Program-made: the position numbers and the translations under genes
Assembly (NCBI RefSeq): GCF_002395745.1
Contig: NZ_DGUN01000056.1
Span: 1-44,822 of the forward strand
Reading direction: 5' to 3'
DNA: 44,822 nt
Origin: Fibrobacter sp. UBA4309
GTDB lineage: Bacteria; Fibrobacterota; Fibrobacteria; Fibrobacterales; Fibrobacteraceae
Part shown: positions 14,931-24,256 of the stretch, piece by piece
Layout of the letters: each line of letters opens with the position of its first letter
Position numbering within the stretch: position 1 is the stretch's first letter
Notes under the pieces: model-generated
Database searches by the model: none
The model's input: the letters and a program-made list of their open reading frames with translations, nothing else
What the model was told of the DNA's origin: nothing

Positions 14931-16838
14931 ATGATGCGCTTGTTGTCACTGGTGTTTTTGGGAATGCTCTGTTTTTGGGCATGTTCCGGCGAATATGTAG
15001 CAGATATGTTTATGGAAGAAGACATGTCTTCGTCTGCGTATTCCTCTTCGGAAAATTCTTCGTCGGAAAATTCTTCGGCCTTGTCCTCGTCGATTTCCTC
15101 TTCGTCGGGAATGTTGTCTTCGGCAAAAGCTTCGTCGTCTTCCGTGCTTCTCGAGTCGCTCGGCTTGCCGCCTGCAGGCTTTTACAGCACGTTGACGCTT
15201 GACGAACCGCATGCGACGCAGGGTGGAATCGTCAGTTGCACCATGGATGGTTCAGAGCCGAAAGAAATTGCGGCGCCGGCGTCGTATGCGCAGGTGCTCC
15301 AGAAGAATACGGTTGTCCGCTGCTACGAGTTCCTGGATTCGAAAATCGTGGCGAAGCAGACCGAGACGTATTTCATCGGAGAAAATGTTTCCATGCCGGT
15401 AGTGGCGTTGTCCGTGCCGCCTGTATTTTTCAGCAACTATGTCGCCGCGTCGCCGTGCAAGCCGGATCCATGCAAGAGCGCCGCTTTCTGGGACGACGTG
15501 GAGTTCCCTGTGCACGTGGAATACTTTGCGGATGGGAGCGGCTCCAAGCAGAAGGCTTTCGAGATCGATGCAGGGATCTCGATTATGGGCGGCTGGAGCC
15601 GCAACCAGGTCAAAAAATCAGTCTCTGTCGTGATGCGCAAGGAGTATCAAGATGGCCGGCTCAAGTATCCGCTCTTCGAAACGCGTCCGGAAGCGAAAAA
15701 GTTCAAGGCGTTCATCTTGCGCAACAACGGCAACCGTTTCGTTAGCGATTATATCGAAGACCCGATGGCTGTAAGCCTGCTGGAAGGCACTACCGTGGAC
15801 TACCAGCGTAGCCGCCAGGTGGTGGTTTTCTACAACGGTACGTATTACGGCATTCACGACATGCGCGAAAAGCTGAACGAGCATTTTGTGGAAACGAACT
15901 ACGGCATCGATTCCAAGGAAGTCGATTTTATCAAGCATACGGACAAGACTATCAAGGTGGCGAACGGTTCTTCGGCTTCGTACGAAGAAATGCTCAATTT
16001 CGCCGCGGCTAGCGATTTTAGCGACCTTGCGGGAGATGCCCTGGAAAAGATTTCCAGGATGCTCGACCTGCAAAACTATGCCGATTATATGGCTGCGGAA
16101 ATCTATTTCCATAACGGGGACTGGCCCAACAACAATGTGCGCGCCTGGCATACGGCGACGCAGCCCTGGCGTTTTGTCGCCTTTGATATCGACCATGGCT
16201 TTGACTGGACATGGAACGTGTCCGGTTTCTCGAGGCAGACGAACATGTTTGACTGGATTGCCGGTGGCGGCACCAGTAGCTGCAGGAACTCGACTAACGC
16301 GCTTTGCTTCCACAACCTGTTCGTGAAGCTCATACAGAGCCGCGTGTTCCAGAGGATTTTCATAAACCGCGCATGTGTCCTTTATTCACTGTATGTCAAT
16401 TCGAACCAGGTCGCGGCCCATACCGACGCTATGGTTGCGACAATGCCCGTCAGCGATATTGCCAGGGACATCAACGTGTTCCCCCGTGACGATTACTGGT
16501 ATAGCAACACGTGCGGAAATGGTTTTGAAACGGACGGATACTGCCTCAAGATATGGGCCTATTCACGCGATGCTGGCGTACGTGCCGAATTCCGCAAGAG
16601 GTTCGAGCTGGGCGAAGACGTGTCAGTGTCCGTCAATGCCCAAGGACCTGGCTATGTCGCCGTGGAAGGGGCGCGCTTGCCCGCAAATTATCAGGGAATG
16701 TTCTTTAAGGGCTACCCGATCGTGCTGACGGCGGAATCGTCCGGAGGCGTATTCGTCCAGTGGGAAGACGGCTCGACGGATAACCCGCGCGTTGTCATCC
16801 CGACAGGAAAAACTACCTATCAGGCAACATTCAAGTAA
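14931..16838 (+). CDS. CotH-kinase-family lipoprotein
   Basis: A 635-residue protein with a lipobox (FWACSGE, Cys 18) and a Ser-rich spacer (about 31-72), so it should stand off the outer membrane surface. A short chitobiase-C-terminal-like segment (CTMDGSEPKE, about 103-112) is followed by the CotH domain (about 170-530): RNNGNRFVSDYI, GTYYGIHDMREKLNEHFV, then HNGDWPNNNVRAWH and FVAFDIDHGFDW, the latter holding likely metal-binding Asp residues of this atypical kinase fold. A bacterial-repeat-like beta domain ends the protein. CotH domains phosphorylate proteins in Bacillus spores, and they are also found in fibrolytic complexes of anaerobic fungi. Two ATGs (14931, 14934) are possible. Ends 3 bases from a convergent gene. 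Confidence 0.85.
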   Translation: MMRLLSLVFLGMLCFWACSGEYVADMFMEEDMSSSAYSSSENSSSENSSALSSSISSSSGMLSSAKASSSSVLLESLGLPPAGFYSTLTLDEPHATQGGIVSCTMDGSEPKEIAAPASYAQVLQKNTVVRCYEFLDSKIVAKQTETYFIGENVSMPVVALSVPPVFFSNYVAASPCKPDPCKSAAFWDDVEFPVHVEYFADGSGSKQKAFEIDAGISIMGGWSRNQVKKSVSVVMRKEYQDGRLKYPLFETRPEAKKFKAFILRNNGNRFVSDYIEDPMAVSLLEGTTVDYQRSRQVVVFYNGTYYGIHDMREKLNEHFVETNYGIDSKEVDFIKHTDKTIKVANGSSASYEEMLNFAAASDFSDLAGDALEKISRMLDLQNYADYMAAEIYFHNGDWPNNNVRAWHTATQPWRFVAFDIDHGFDWTWNVSGFSRQTNMFDWIAGGGTSSCRNSTNALCFHNLFVKLIQSRVFQRIFINRACVLYSLYVNSNQVAAHTDAMVATMPVSDIARDINVFPRDDYWYSNTCGNGFETDGYCLKIWAYSRDAGVRAEFRKRFELGEDVSVSVNAQGPGYVAVEGARLPANYQGMFFKGYPIVLTAESSGGVFVQWEDGSTDNPRVVIPTGKTTYQATFK

Positions 16839-16841
16839 AGA

Positions 16842-17330
16842 TTATTTCTTGGAATCCTCGTCGTCGAGAGTGGGAATGATCTTGTCGTCTTGACAGAGGT
16901 CTTCTTCGCGAATCTTGAAGGTGAAGTCCACGAGGTTGTTTTCGAACATCTTCTGGTAGGGCTTCTTGTTCTGCACGCTCTGCAGGGCGCAGGTGCAGTA
17001 GTTGATTCTCTGGACCAGCTTCGCTTCGTTTCCGGGGATGCCCTTCGCGAAAATGCATTCGTGCATGATGGCGTATTCCATCGGCCGGTCGTAACGGCCC
17101 TTGCACCTGTTTTTCAGGTCGGGCTGTGCGGCGATTTTTTCGATGACGCCTTCCGTCGGGACGTTGTTCATGACGCTGCTCGTGACGAACCCGCCGATGA
17201 AGAAGGCGATGCAGAAACCCGCCTTGATGAAAAAGCGGTTGCGGCGGCTAATCTTGTTGTAGCTGCGCTCTACGGCTTCGAACGCCTGGGTGGCGTGGAG
17301 CCTGACGTCGTCTAGATCGTTATTGGCCAT
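16842..17330 (-). CDS. Single-pass membrane protein, unknown function
   Basis: A 162-residue protein with a charged N-terminus, one clear membrane helix at about 32-54 (FFIKAGFCIAFFIGGFV) and a soluble part with five Cys residues (in NRCKGRY, HECIF, NYCTCAL and DLCQ). The Cys pattern suggests disulfides if that part faces the periplasm. It ends with a strongly acidic tail. I do not recognise a family. Its start overlaps the end of hpt by 11 bases, so it is the last gene of the GH57-hpt unit and likely translated by coupling. Confidence 0.75.
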   Translation of the reverse strand: MANNDLDDVRLHATQAFEAVERSYNKISRRNRFFIKAGFCIAFFIGGFVTSSVMNNVPTEGVIEKIAAQPDLKNRCKGRYDRPMEYAIMHECIFAKGIPGNEAKLVQRINYCTCALQSVQNKKPYQKMFENNLVDFTFKIREEDLCQDDKIIPTLDDEDSKK

Positions 17331-17850
17331 TTGTCTCCCTCACGGTCCATATTTCAGGATAGGTGCGGAACTCGTTTGCGTAGTCCAGTCCGTAGCCTAC
17401 GACAAATTCGTTCTCGATGGAAAAACCGACGAAGTCGGCCTGTATTTCGACGGCCCGGCGTGCGGGCTTGTCGAGAAGTACACATGTCTTGACCTTGTTC
17501 GGCCCGAGGTCGCGCAAGGCTGCCGTAATGCCGAGCATGGTGCGTCCGGAATCAAGAATGTCGTCGATGACGAGTACGTTCTTGCCCGTGATGTCGATAG
17601 ATTCTAGTCCGGAAAGCTTTACGTTTCCGGAGGATTCCGTGCCGTTACCGTAGCTGGACGCCTTGATAAAGGCCACCTTCAGTTTCTGGCTGGCGATGCG
17701 CCGGCAGATATCTGCGGTAAGCATGAATCCGCCCGTAAGCGTCGAGACGATATAGTCGAAATCCTCCTTACGCAATTCCTTGGCGAGGCTGTCCAGGCGC
17801 TCTTCGATCTGTTGCCTGCCGATGAGGGGCTTTTCGGATAGTTTATACAT
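17320..17850 (-). CDS. hpt: Hypoxanthine phosphoribosyltransferase
   Basis: Salvages hypoxanthine (and guanine) to IMP/GMP using PRPP in the cytoplasm. The 176-residue length fits. The PRPP-binding loop NVLVIDDILDSGRT lies at about residues 91-104, the STLTGGFMLTADICR segment at about 36-50, and VGFSIENEFVVGYGLDYANEFR near the C-terminus is the typical purine-binding region. The start overlaps the end of the GH57 gene by 8 bases and its end overlaps the next gene by 11, so three unrelated functions share one tight operon. Confidence 0.95.
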   Translation of the reverse strand: MYKLSEKPLIGRQQIEERLDSLAKELRKEDFDYIVSTLTGGFMLTADICRRIASQKLKVAFIKASSYGNGTESSGNVKLSGLESIDITGKNVLVIDDILDSGRTMLGITAALRDLGPNKVKTCVLLDKPARRAVEIQADFVGFSIENEFVVGYGLDYANEFRTYPEIWTVRETNGQ

Positions 17851-20266
17851 TATCTACCTCGAAGTTCAGCCAGCCGAACATGGGCTTGAGGGCAGAAAGC
17901 TTGCCCTGCGGTTCTTTCAGGAATTCGGTATAGATGGCGAAGACGCGGTTTTCAAGCGACGTCTTGTCGATGCCGAGCTGGAGCCAGTCGGCAACGGTAA
18001 TGAGGTCCGTGATGTACTTGACCGTAGCTTCGTCGTAGTTTTGGGAAACCGTGTCGATGAGCGCCTTCAGCTTCTTGAAGAACATCCTGCCGGTACCGCC
18101 GAAACTCGGCTTGGTTTCGAGGCGGTTGGCTTCGTTCATCAGGTCCTTGATTTCGGCGATGAGCTTGTCGTCGGTACCTTCCAAAAGCTTTAGGGCGTCG
18201 TGATGGATGCGGGCGTTGATTTCCAGCGAGAGGATCTTCCTCATGGTGTCCGGCAAGGTGTGGTCCGGATCGGCCAGGTTGTCGATGGAGATGCCGTGGT
18301 TGAGGGCGAAACTCGAGAACGACTCGGTGATTTCCGTGAGGTGCATTTGCGCCGTGAGCTGGTTGATGCGCTTGAGCGAATCGCTCATGAGGTCACGCAT
18401 GCGCACCACGTATGCCGTGGGGTTGAGTGCCTGCAGTTCCGTGGTGCCCAGGTTCGGGTTCTCGACGAACTTGAGCCCGTTCTGTTCGTTTTCGCCGTCG
18501 GCAACGACCAGGTTGATGCGGCCGAGGGCGTCCGTGATGGCGAGAACCGTGGCAATGCGGCGCTCGTCGATGAACTTGTCGTAGTATTCCGTGCGCACGA
18601 GAGTCTGGCGCCGGCGCGAGGCGATCTTGGTGGCGGTAATCTTCTTGCTCTTTTCGTTGTCGCCTTCCAGGCCCAGGTGGAAAATGGCCGCCTGTTCCGC
18701 CATTTCCTTTACGATGACAGGAACCTGTTCTTCGGCGAAACGGGTAAAGACTTCGGCACCGTTCAGCTTGTGTTCGTTACTGGTAGCGCAGGCGAGCGTG
18801 CTGATGAATTCGCTTTTGAGGTGGTTGCCATAGGGCAGGAAGGGTTCCAGAAGTTCCATGGCACGCAATGCGTAGCGCATGTTCTGCACCGGTTCAAGCC
18901 CTTCGATATCGTTGAAGAACCAGCCGCAGCTCGTGTAGCTGAACAGGCAGAACTTCTGGATTTCGAGGAGACGGATGGCCTTGGCGCACATGTCGGCGTC
19001 GGTAGGGTCCTTTACCGTCCTGGCGAGGAAATCCTGGATGCGCGATTCGTCTTCGGGGGCGACCAGTGCCTGGACGTAGTTGTTGCGGGCGTCCCACGGA
19101 TCTACGTCAGAAAGCTTTTCGAATTCGCGGACGAACACGTCGTCGGCGCGCTTTTTCAGGATGTTGAAGGCTTCGCGGAGCGGACCGCGCCATTTCTGGT
19201 TCCAGTTCGGGCCACCGCCGGTCGAACAGCCGCAGTCGCGGTACCAGCGGCCTACGCCGTGGGCACAGCTCCAGGCGCATCCTTCGCCGTGGAAGTTCTT
19301 GAGCAAAACCTCGTGCTGCGGGGGGAACTGTTCCAGGTACCATCCGTAGTTTACGGGAACCATGTCGTGGTCGGGGGCATAGCGGTTGTAGAGCCAGGCC
19401 GCGCACATATCGCCGAAGGGTTCGTGGTGGCCGTAGCTCTCGCCATCGGTACCGATGCTCACGAGCTGCGGTTCCTTGCGGTTCTTGTCCCAGGCGTCAC
19501 GGATGCGTCCGCCGAAGGTATCGGCGTTACGCAACAGGTGTTCGAAACCTACCGCAGAAGAAAGCCACGGGTTGTAGAAGAATACGTCGAGATAACCATC
19601 GCAGACGAGGTTGCCGTCCTTGTCGCGTGGGTAGACGCGATAGGGGCGTGTCGTGTCAATGTCGGTGTTGGAACATCCTGTCCATTCCTCGTCGCCGAAC
19701 TTGCGGAAACTGTCGGCCTGCGTGGGCGAAAGGATGGTAAACTTGATGCCCGCCTTGATGAGCTCTACGACGGTCTCGAAATTGATGGCGGTTTCGGCGA
19801 GCCACATCGCCTCGGGCATGCGTCCGAAATGGAACTTGAAGTCTTCGATACCCCAGCGGATTTGCGTACGCTTGTCCTGCTCACTTGCAAGCGGCATGAT
19901 GATGTGGTTGTACACCTGGGCGATGGCGTTGCCGTGGCCGTTCAGCCGTTCCATGCTCCGCCTGTCGGCTTCCTGGATGCGGCGGTAGGTATCCGGCGTG
20001 TTTGTGCGGATCCATCCCATCAGGGTTGGACCCATGTTGAAACTCATGTACTCGTAGTTGTTTACGATATCTACGATGCGGCCGTGTTCGTTCAGGATAC
20101 GGCTGGCGGCATTCGGACTGTAGCACTGGCTTGCAATACGGTCGTTCCAGTCATGGTTCGGGCGGGCGCTGGGCTGGTTTTCGATAACGCCAGTCCAGGG
20201 ATTTTCGCGCGGCGGCTGGTAAAAATGACCGTGAATAGTAAAGTAGAGGGGGTGCTTCTTGTCCAT
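17843..20266 (-). CDS. Cytoplasmic GH57 glycoside hydrolase with DUF3536-type region
   Basis: An 807-residue protein without signal peptide. It opens with IHGHFYQPPRENPW (about 11-24), the hallmark of the large GH57 subgroup. GRMPEAMWLAETAIN at about 148-162 carries the likely nucleophile Glu, and SIGTDGESYGHHEPFGD holds the later conserved acid. The long helical C-terminal half matches the region called DUF3536 in this subgroup. GH57 enzymes act on alpha-glucans (amylase, 4-alpha-glucanotransferase, branching enzyme); which one cannot be told. A role in glycogen turnover is an inference. The gene starts 20 bases after the GH26 gene, but a TTTTCTATCTTTT box lies just before its ATG, so it may have its own promoter. 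Confidence 0.88.
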   Translation of the reverse strand: MDKKHPLYFTIHGHFYQPPRENPWTGVIENQPSARPNHDWNDRIASQCYSPNAASRILNEHGRIVDIVNNYEYMSFNMGPTLMGWIRTNTPDTYRRIQEADRRSMERLNGHGNAIAQVYNHIIMPLASEQDKRTQIRWGIEDFKFHFGRMPEAMWLAETAINFETVVELIKAGIKFTILSPTQADSFRKFGDEEWTGCSNTDIDTTRPYRVYPRDKDGNLVCDGYLDVFFYNPWLSSAVGFEHLLRNADTFGGRIRDAWDKNRKEPQLVSIGTDGESYGHHEPFGDMCAAWLYNRYAPDHDMVPVNYGWYLEQFPPQHEVLLKNFHGEGCAWSCAHGVGRWYRDCGCSTGGGPNWNQKWRGPLREAFNILKKRADDVFVREFEKLSDVDPWDARNNYVQALVAPEDESRIQDFLARTVKDPTDADMCAKAIRLLEIQKFCLFSYTSCGWFFNDIEGLEPVQNMRYALRAMELLEPFLPYGNHLKSEFISTLACATSNEHKLNGAEVFTRFAEEQVPVIVKEMAEQAAIFHLGLEGDNEKSKKITATKIASRRRQTLVRTEYYDKFIDERRIATVLAITDALGRINLVVADGENEQNGLKFVENPNLGTTELQALNPTAYVVRMRDLMSDSLKRINQLTAQMHLTEITESFSSFALNHGISIDNLADPDHTLPDTMRKILSLEINARIHHDALKLLEGTDDKLIAEIKDLMNEANRLETKPSFGGTGRMFFKKLKALIDTVSQNYDEATVKYITDLITVADWLQLGIDKTSLENRVFAIYTEFLKEPQGKLSALKPMFGWLNFEVDNV

Positions 20267-20272
20267 ACCCCA

Positions 20273-20285
20273 AAAGATAGAAAAC
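20273..20285 (-). promoter_or_regulatory. Candidate promoter box before GH57 gene
   Basis: On the minus strand this reads TTTTCTATCTTTT, followed by GGGGT and the ATG. The same TTTTCTATCTTT string precedes the MATE gene (36745-36759 region) and the gene at 31388. Confidence 0.4.
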
Positions 20286-20286
20286 T

Positions 20287-22185
20287 TTACTTCACGCGGA
20301 TTTTCTGGGCGTAATTTGCGCCGCCTATCCTAGCGCGAACGACGTAGTTCCCGCTTGCGATTCCCTGCAGGTCGAACTGCGTGGAACCCTCGGGTACGTT
20401 GCCCTGGACAAGCATTGCGACCTTGTGTCCGAGCATGTCGAACAGCGCGATGCTTGCGGATGTACTGCCGCTCACGTTTATCTCGAGCGTGGTCCCGCTC
20501 AAGCGGATATTTAGTTTATCCGAAACGCCCGTGTGCCTTGCAACAGGAATTGCGGTCGGGGCGACAATGGCACCCTCGCTGCTGGTGTCGGCGACGACGT
20601 TGCCCCAGCCGGGCATGTCGTCAAGTGCAATGATGCGTTCGTCGTCGAGGTTCCTTTTCCACATGTCGGTAGGAGTCTTTTCGAGGAAGTTTCCGCTCCA
20701 CGTCTGACTCCAGGTCATCCAGTAACTCCAATAGGCCTTGTCTTCGGCGATGCTGTCGATATCCGGAATAGCTCCGTTTTCGCTCAGGGCGATGAGTTTC
20801 TTGGTACCCACGTCGCTCACGATCTTATTGAAGTAGTTCGCGGCGGAATTGTGGTTGTTGAGCGGATCGTAGATATCGACCGCGACAATGTCCACGTATT
20901 CGTCACCCGGGTACCATTCCGCATTGAGAGCGCTGTAGTCGTAACCGAATTTCGGATCGGTATTGATGTTCCATACCCAGATGAGGTTTGTGAGTTTATT
21001 TGTATTCACCATGCGGTCGAACACGAGGCGGTAAAGTTGCACGTAGCACTCGGGGCTACCCACGCCCCACCAGAACCAGCCACCGCTGGCCTCGTGCAGG
21101 GGGCGCCACACGACGGCGATTCCCTTTTCTTCGAGTTCCTTGAAGTAGCCCGAGACAATGTCCACGTCGGCGACGATGTCCTTGTAAACCTGCGAAGTTG
21201 CGTCAATCTCCTTGCAGGTGGAATCCTTGAAGGCCTTCGTGTAGTTAAAGCAGGTGTTGTTGTCGGCCGTCTTCGTGACGCCTTCGGTGCAGCCCGCATT
21301 CCTGTAGCCTTCCTGCTGCGTGTAGAAAATCGTGTCTTCTCCGACTTTCCAGTGCCACGTGAATGTCGGGATGCCGCCCATTTCCCACAGTTGCTCGGTC
21401 ATCACGAGGTTGTTCTCGGTATAGCCCCGGAACCAGCCTTCTTCGTGATGCCCGCCCGCGGCAAAGAGCATGTCGAACCCGCCCACGGCCGGGTAGTGCC
21501 CGCTGCGCTTGTAGAATTCGGCAATGTCGGTCTGGCCCTTCCACGAAACTTCTTCATCGCTGAACTTGCAGGAATCCGCCGGGGTGCATTCGCCCGCCTT
21601 CAAAAGTTTCATGTTTCCGTAGTCGTAGTTGAAGTTCTGGTCGCTAATCATCATGCCGCTCACCGTCTTCTTCATGAAGTTGTCGCGGAGGAATGTCTTG
21701 ACCTTCTTGGCGCTTTCGCTCGCATTAGGCGTTACGGGCAGTGCGCTGATATTGAAAACGGGGTCGGGATGGCGTTCCACGGTTATGTAGTCCACGCCGA
21801 TGGCACCGTTCCCTACGGTAATCGTGTTCTCGCCGGTACGCATCTTGGCGGATGCCGCCACCACGTAGCTAGAATCGCAGTTGCGCGGGGTAGTGAGCAT
21901 CGAGCCCGCCTCGACACCGTTCACGAGAATCTTGGAGGTCGTCCAGTCGTACTGCTTGATGAGCACCTTGGTCGTGATGTCGTACATCGCGGTTTCATCG
22001 ACCTTGATCGTGAAGGTGAATTCGGTCCCGGAGGATTTCGTCACGAACTTCGCTCCGGTGGAATCTGCCGAGACGTCGCCGGCATTTACGCCCGGTTGAT
22101 CTTCGGCTTCGTAGACTGTGGGGGCGGCAAAAGCGGATACCGCCACGGAGAAAGCGGCCATTGCCGCGAAAGACCTGAATTCCAT
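20287..22185 (-). CDS. Secreted GH26 beta-mannanase with N-terminal CBM
   Basis: A 632-residue enzyme expected to cut beta-1,4-mannan. Signal peptide about 1-21; CBM35/CBM6-like domain (VYEAEDQPGVNA to VDYITVERH, about 24-139); GH26 barrel about 150-525; C-terminal sorting-like module about 555-632. Acid/base Glu 365 is in WRPLHEASGGWFWWG and nucleophile Glu 469 in IALSENGAIPD, both as expected for GH26. An earlier ATG at 22200 exists, but GGAG lies 7 bases before ATG 22185, which begins the better signal peptide. First half of a pair with the GH26 at 24434; the two differ in their C-terminal domains. Confidence 0.93.
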   Translation of the reverse strand: MEFRSFAAMAAFSVAVSAFAAPTVYEAEDQPGVNAGDVSADSTGAKFVTKSSGTEFTFTIKVDETAMYDITTKVLIKQYDWTTSKILVNGVEAGSMLTTPRNCDSSYVVAASAKMRTGENTITVGNGAIGVDYITVERHPDPVFNISALPVTPNASESAKKVKTFLRDNFMKKTVSGMMISDQNFNYDYGNMKLLKAGECTPADSCKFSDEEVSWKGQTDIAEFYKRSGHYPAVGGFDMLFAAGGHHEEGWFRGYTENNLVMTEQLWEMGGIPTFTWHWKVGEDTIFYTQQEGYRNAGCTEGVTKTADNNTCFNYTKAFKDSTCKEIDATSQVYKDIVADVDIVSGYFKELEEKGIAVVWRPLHEASGGWFWWGVGSPECYVQLYRLVFDRMVNTNKLTNLIWVWNINTDPKFGYDYSALNAEWYPGDEYVDIVAVDIYDPLNNHNSAANYFNKIVSDVGTKKLIALSENGAIPDIDSIAEDKAYWSYWMTWSQTWSGNFLEKTPTDMWKRNLDDERIIALDDMPGWGNVVADTSSEGAIVAPTAIPVARHTGVSDKLNIRLSGTTLEINVSGSTSASIALFDMLGHKVAMLVQGNVPEGSTQFDLQGIASGNYVVRARIGGANYAQKIRVK

Positions 22186-22209
22186 AAACACTCCATACAT
22201 TTTATGCTT

Positions 22210-22217
22210 TAAATATA
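22210..22217 (-). promoter_or_regulatory. Candidate promoter box, GH26 (22185)
   Basis: TATATTTA on the minus strand, 24 bases before the ATG, leaves a short leader that includes the GGAG ribosome binding site. Confidence 0.4.
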
Positions 22218-22286
22218 TCCTAAAAAAGACCCGATTGAACGATTACAAGAAAAAAGAAAGAAAACCTGTTGTGTAGCGCACAATCT

Positions 22287-22318
22287 CAAAAACCCCCGCA
22301 GGCGTTAACCTGCAGGGG
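22287..22318 (-). terminator. Intrinsic terminator after GH5
   Basis: On the minus strand CCCC(T)GCAGG pairs with CCTGCGGGG around TTAACG, with one bulged base, followed by a TTTTTG run. It separates GH5 from the downstream GH26. Confidence 0.85.
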
Positions 22319-22336
22319 CGAGGAGTCAGAAATCCT

Positions 22337-24223
22337 TTATTTTACAAGCGCGGGTTGCGTCGCGGTGATGCCAGTACCCTTCACGCGCACGATGTACATT
22401 CCCTTGGGCATGTTCTCGAGGCTGAATGCGTAGCTGCCCTGCGCGAGCGTGCCGTGGAAGAGGGTGGCGATGCGCCTGCCGTTCATGCCGTAAACGTCCA
22501 CGCTCACGTCGCCCGCCTTCGCGGTGACAAGCGAAATCGTATTGCCGGCAATACCGAGGGAAGCGCCCGACTTGACTGCTGCCACGCGCGGGTTTATCCC
22601 GATGGAGCCTTCGCCGAACACGATCTTGATTTCGGGAATCATCTCTTCGGTGTTCTCGAAACCGCGGCTAAAGGCATCGTACTTGTCTTCGTTGAAGTCC
22701 CAGAGAACCTGGTCGCCCGCCTTGAAGTTGTCGTAAAGGAGCGTGCCGGTGAAGCCAGCGGCATAGTTCGCAATCACGACGCTCAAGGTCTTGTTGCGGT
22801 CAGTAAAGCTGGAGATATCGAAGGAACATACCGTCGATTCGCCCGCGGGCACAACGCATGCGCCGGCATCGTCGTTCACCGGAGTCCAGGTCCAAGCATC
22901 CGTCAGTTTGAAAATCAGGTGCAGTTGGGCGTCGCTCGCGCCCTTGTTCGTCACCTCGAACGTGAACGTGCTGGCCTTGCTCAGGTCCCACGTCTTCTGG
23001 TATTCAATCTGCGCATTGTCGCCACCGTAGGTCACCGACATCTTGCCGTCGCCGCCTTCCTGGCTGATTGCTACATCCTTTATCTTGATGCTCGCCTCTT
23101 CCGTTGCGGCAAGCGCCGTCATAGCCTTGAGCGCCGGGTCAATCGTGTAGGTGTAACCGCCAAAGTTCGATTCGGTCTTGTCGCCAATATACTGCCAAGC
23201 GAGAGCGCCCGCGTAGCCGCCGTCAAACGCCTTGCGGTAGCATTCCTCGGTCGAAATCTGGGTCTTTGCCGCCATGCTCGCCGTGTAGGTGTCGCCCTTC
23301 CAGCCGCTTGCGGGGAACTCGCCGATAATCATCGGCTTGCTGTCGTAACCGTACGTGCTCGCCATCTGGGCTGCCGTATTCACGAACGGGCTCACGGCAT
23401 CGTTTTGCCAGTATGGGTAATAGTGCGTCTGGAAAAAGTCGAGCGTGCCGTTCGCCTTGCCGCCTGCCGCCACGAGGGCCGCGTCGTTCCAGTGTTTTTG
23501 ATACTGGATGTTCACGCTACCGGTAGAAACGAGCAACTCCGGGTTTTCGGTGTGGATGGCCGCTGCTACCTTGTTCGTAAAAGCCTGGATTTTGGAAAGC
23601 GCCATCTTCTTGGTGGTCCAGCCGCTGCATTCGCTCGTCATGCCCTCGGGCTCGTTGAAAACTTCCCAGGTCATGAGCGCCTTGTGGTTGCCAATCGCCT
23701 TCACCACCGGTATAAGCGCGTTGTCGATAAACGCCTGCGTGCCCTCGTCCTCGAACAGGTTCGTGTTCGCGGTGATGTCGAGCTTTTCGTCGTAAAGTCC
23801 CCACTGGTTGGGTTCCATCAGGTTGTGGCTGAAGAGGCACATCGAGACCATCACGCCGTATTCCTCGGCGATGTCCAAAGCCTTCTTCATGTTGTTGATG
23901 GTGTTTTCCTTGAGGCCCGAAACCAGGTGCGTCGTCTGGTCGATTTCGGGGCTCTGGCTCATGTTGTTGAAAAGCCACCAGCGGATAGCGTTACCGCCCG
24001 CGGCGCGCGTTCCCTCCACGGCTTTGCGCCAGGCGTTCTCGTTCAGCGGGGAAGCCCCCACGTCGGAATTGTAGTCGCTCCAGGCGAGGTTCGTGCCCGA
24101 AAAGAAGATTTTCTTGCCGTTATAGAGCAGGTCGGTGCCGCTCACCGTGAGGCCCGGGGCCGCAAAAGTAGTTCCACCGAGCAAAAAGGCCCCGCAAAGA
24201 GCCGCAAAACTCAATTTTTTCAT
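22337..24223 (-). CDS. Secreted GH5 endo-beta-mannanase-like enzyme
   Basis: A 628-residue exported enzyme. Signal peptide about 1-22; GH5 barrel about 25-370 with acid/base Glu 191 in WEVFNEPEG and nucleophile Glu 302 in IIGEFPASG. Other GH5 landmarks are GGNAIRWWLF and QTHYYPYW. Features resemble mannan-active GH5, and the GH26 genes on both sides support that, but cellulase activity is not excluded. A CBM-like beta-sandwich follows (about 380-535, ending GFTGTLLYDNF), then the sorting-like module (about 560-628, GSYAFSLENMPKGMYIVRV). That tail is very close to the GH26 at 24434. GAGGAG precedes the ATG, and a leader hairpin lies just upstream. Confidence 0.88.
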   Translation of the reverse strand: MKKLSFAALCGAFLLGGTTFAAPGLTVSGTDLLYNGKKIFFSGTNLAWSDYNSDVGASPLNENAWRKAVEGTRAAGGNAIRWWLFNNMSQSPEIDQTTHLVSGLKENTINNMKKALDIAEEYGVMVSMCLFSHNLMEPNQWGLYDEKLDITANTNLFEDEGTQAFIDNALIPVVKAIGNHKALMTWEVFNEPEGMTSECSGWTTKKMALSKIQAFTNKVAAAIHTENPELLVSTGSVNIQYQKHWNDAALVAAGGKANGTLDFFQTHYYPYWQNDAVSPFVNTAAQMASTYGYDSKPMIIGEFPASGWKGDTYTASMAAKTQISTEECYRKAFDGGYAGALAWQYIGDKTESNFGGYTYTIDPALKAMTALAATEEASIKIKDVAISQEGGDGKMSVTYGGDNAQIEYQKTWDLSKASTFTFEVTNKGASDAQLHLIFKLTDAWTWTPVNDDAGACVVPAGESTVCSFDISSFTDRNKTLSVVIANYAAGFTGTLLYDNFKAGDQVLWDFNEDKYDAFSRGFENTEEMIPEIKIVFGEGSIGINPRVAAVKSGASLGIAGNTISLVTAKAGDVSVDVYGMNGRRIATLFHGTLAQGSYAFSLENMPKGMYIVRVKGTGITATQPALVK

Positions 24224-24233
24224 AAACTCCTCG

Positions 24234-24256
24234 AAACGCCCCCTCCGGAGGCGTTT
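24234..24256 (-). promoter_or_regulatory. Hairpin in the GH5 leader
   Basis: AAACGCC (24234-24240) and GGCGTTT (24250-24256) are perfect 7-base arms. The hairpin sits between a TATAGTTTTC promoter box (24261-24270, minus strand) and the GAGGAG site, so it would be near the 5' end of the mRNA, where it could stabilise the message or act as an operator. Confidence 0.4.

Noticed and set aside
18200..20314. Long plus-strand open frame of about 700 codons
   Set aside because: It is antisense to the GH57 gene with clear GH57 motifs and has no domain of its own.
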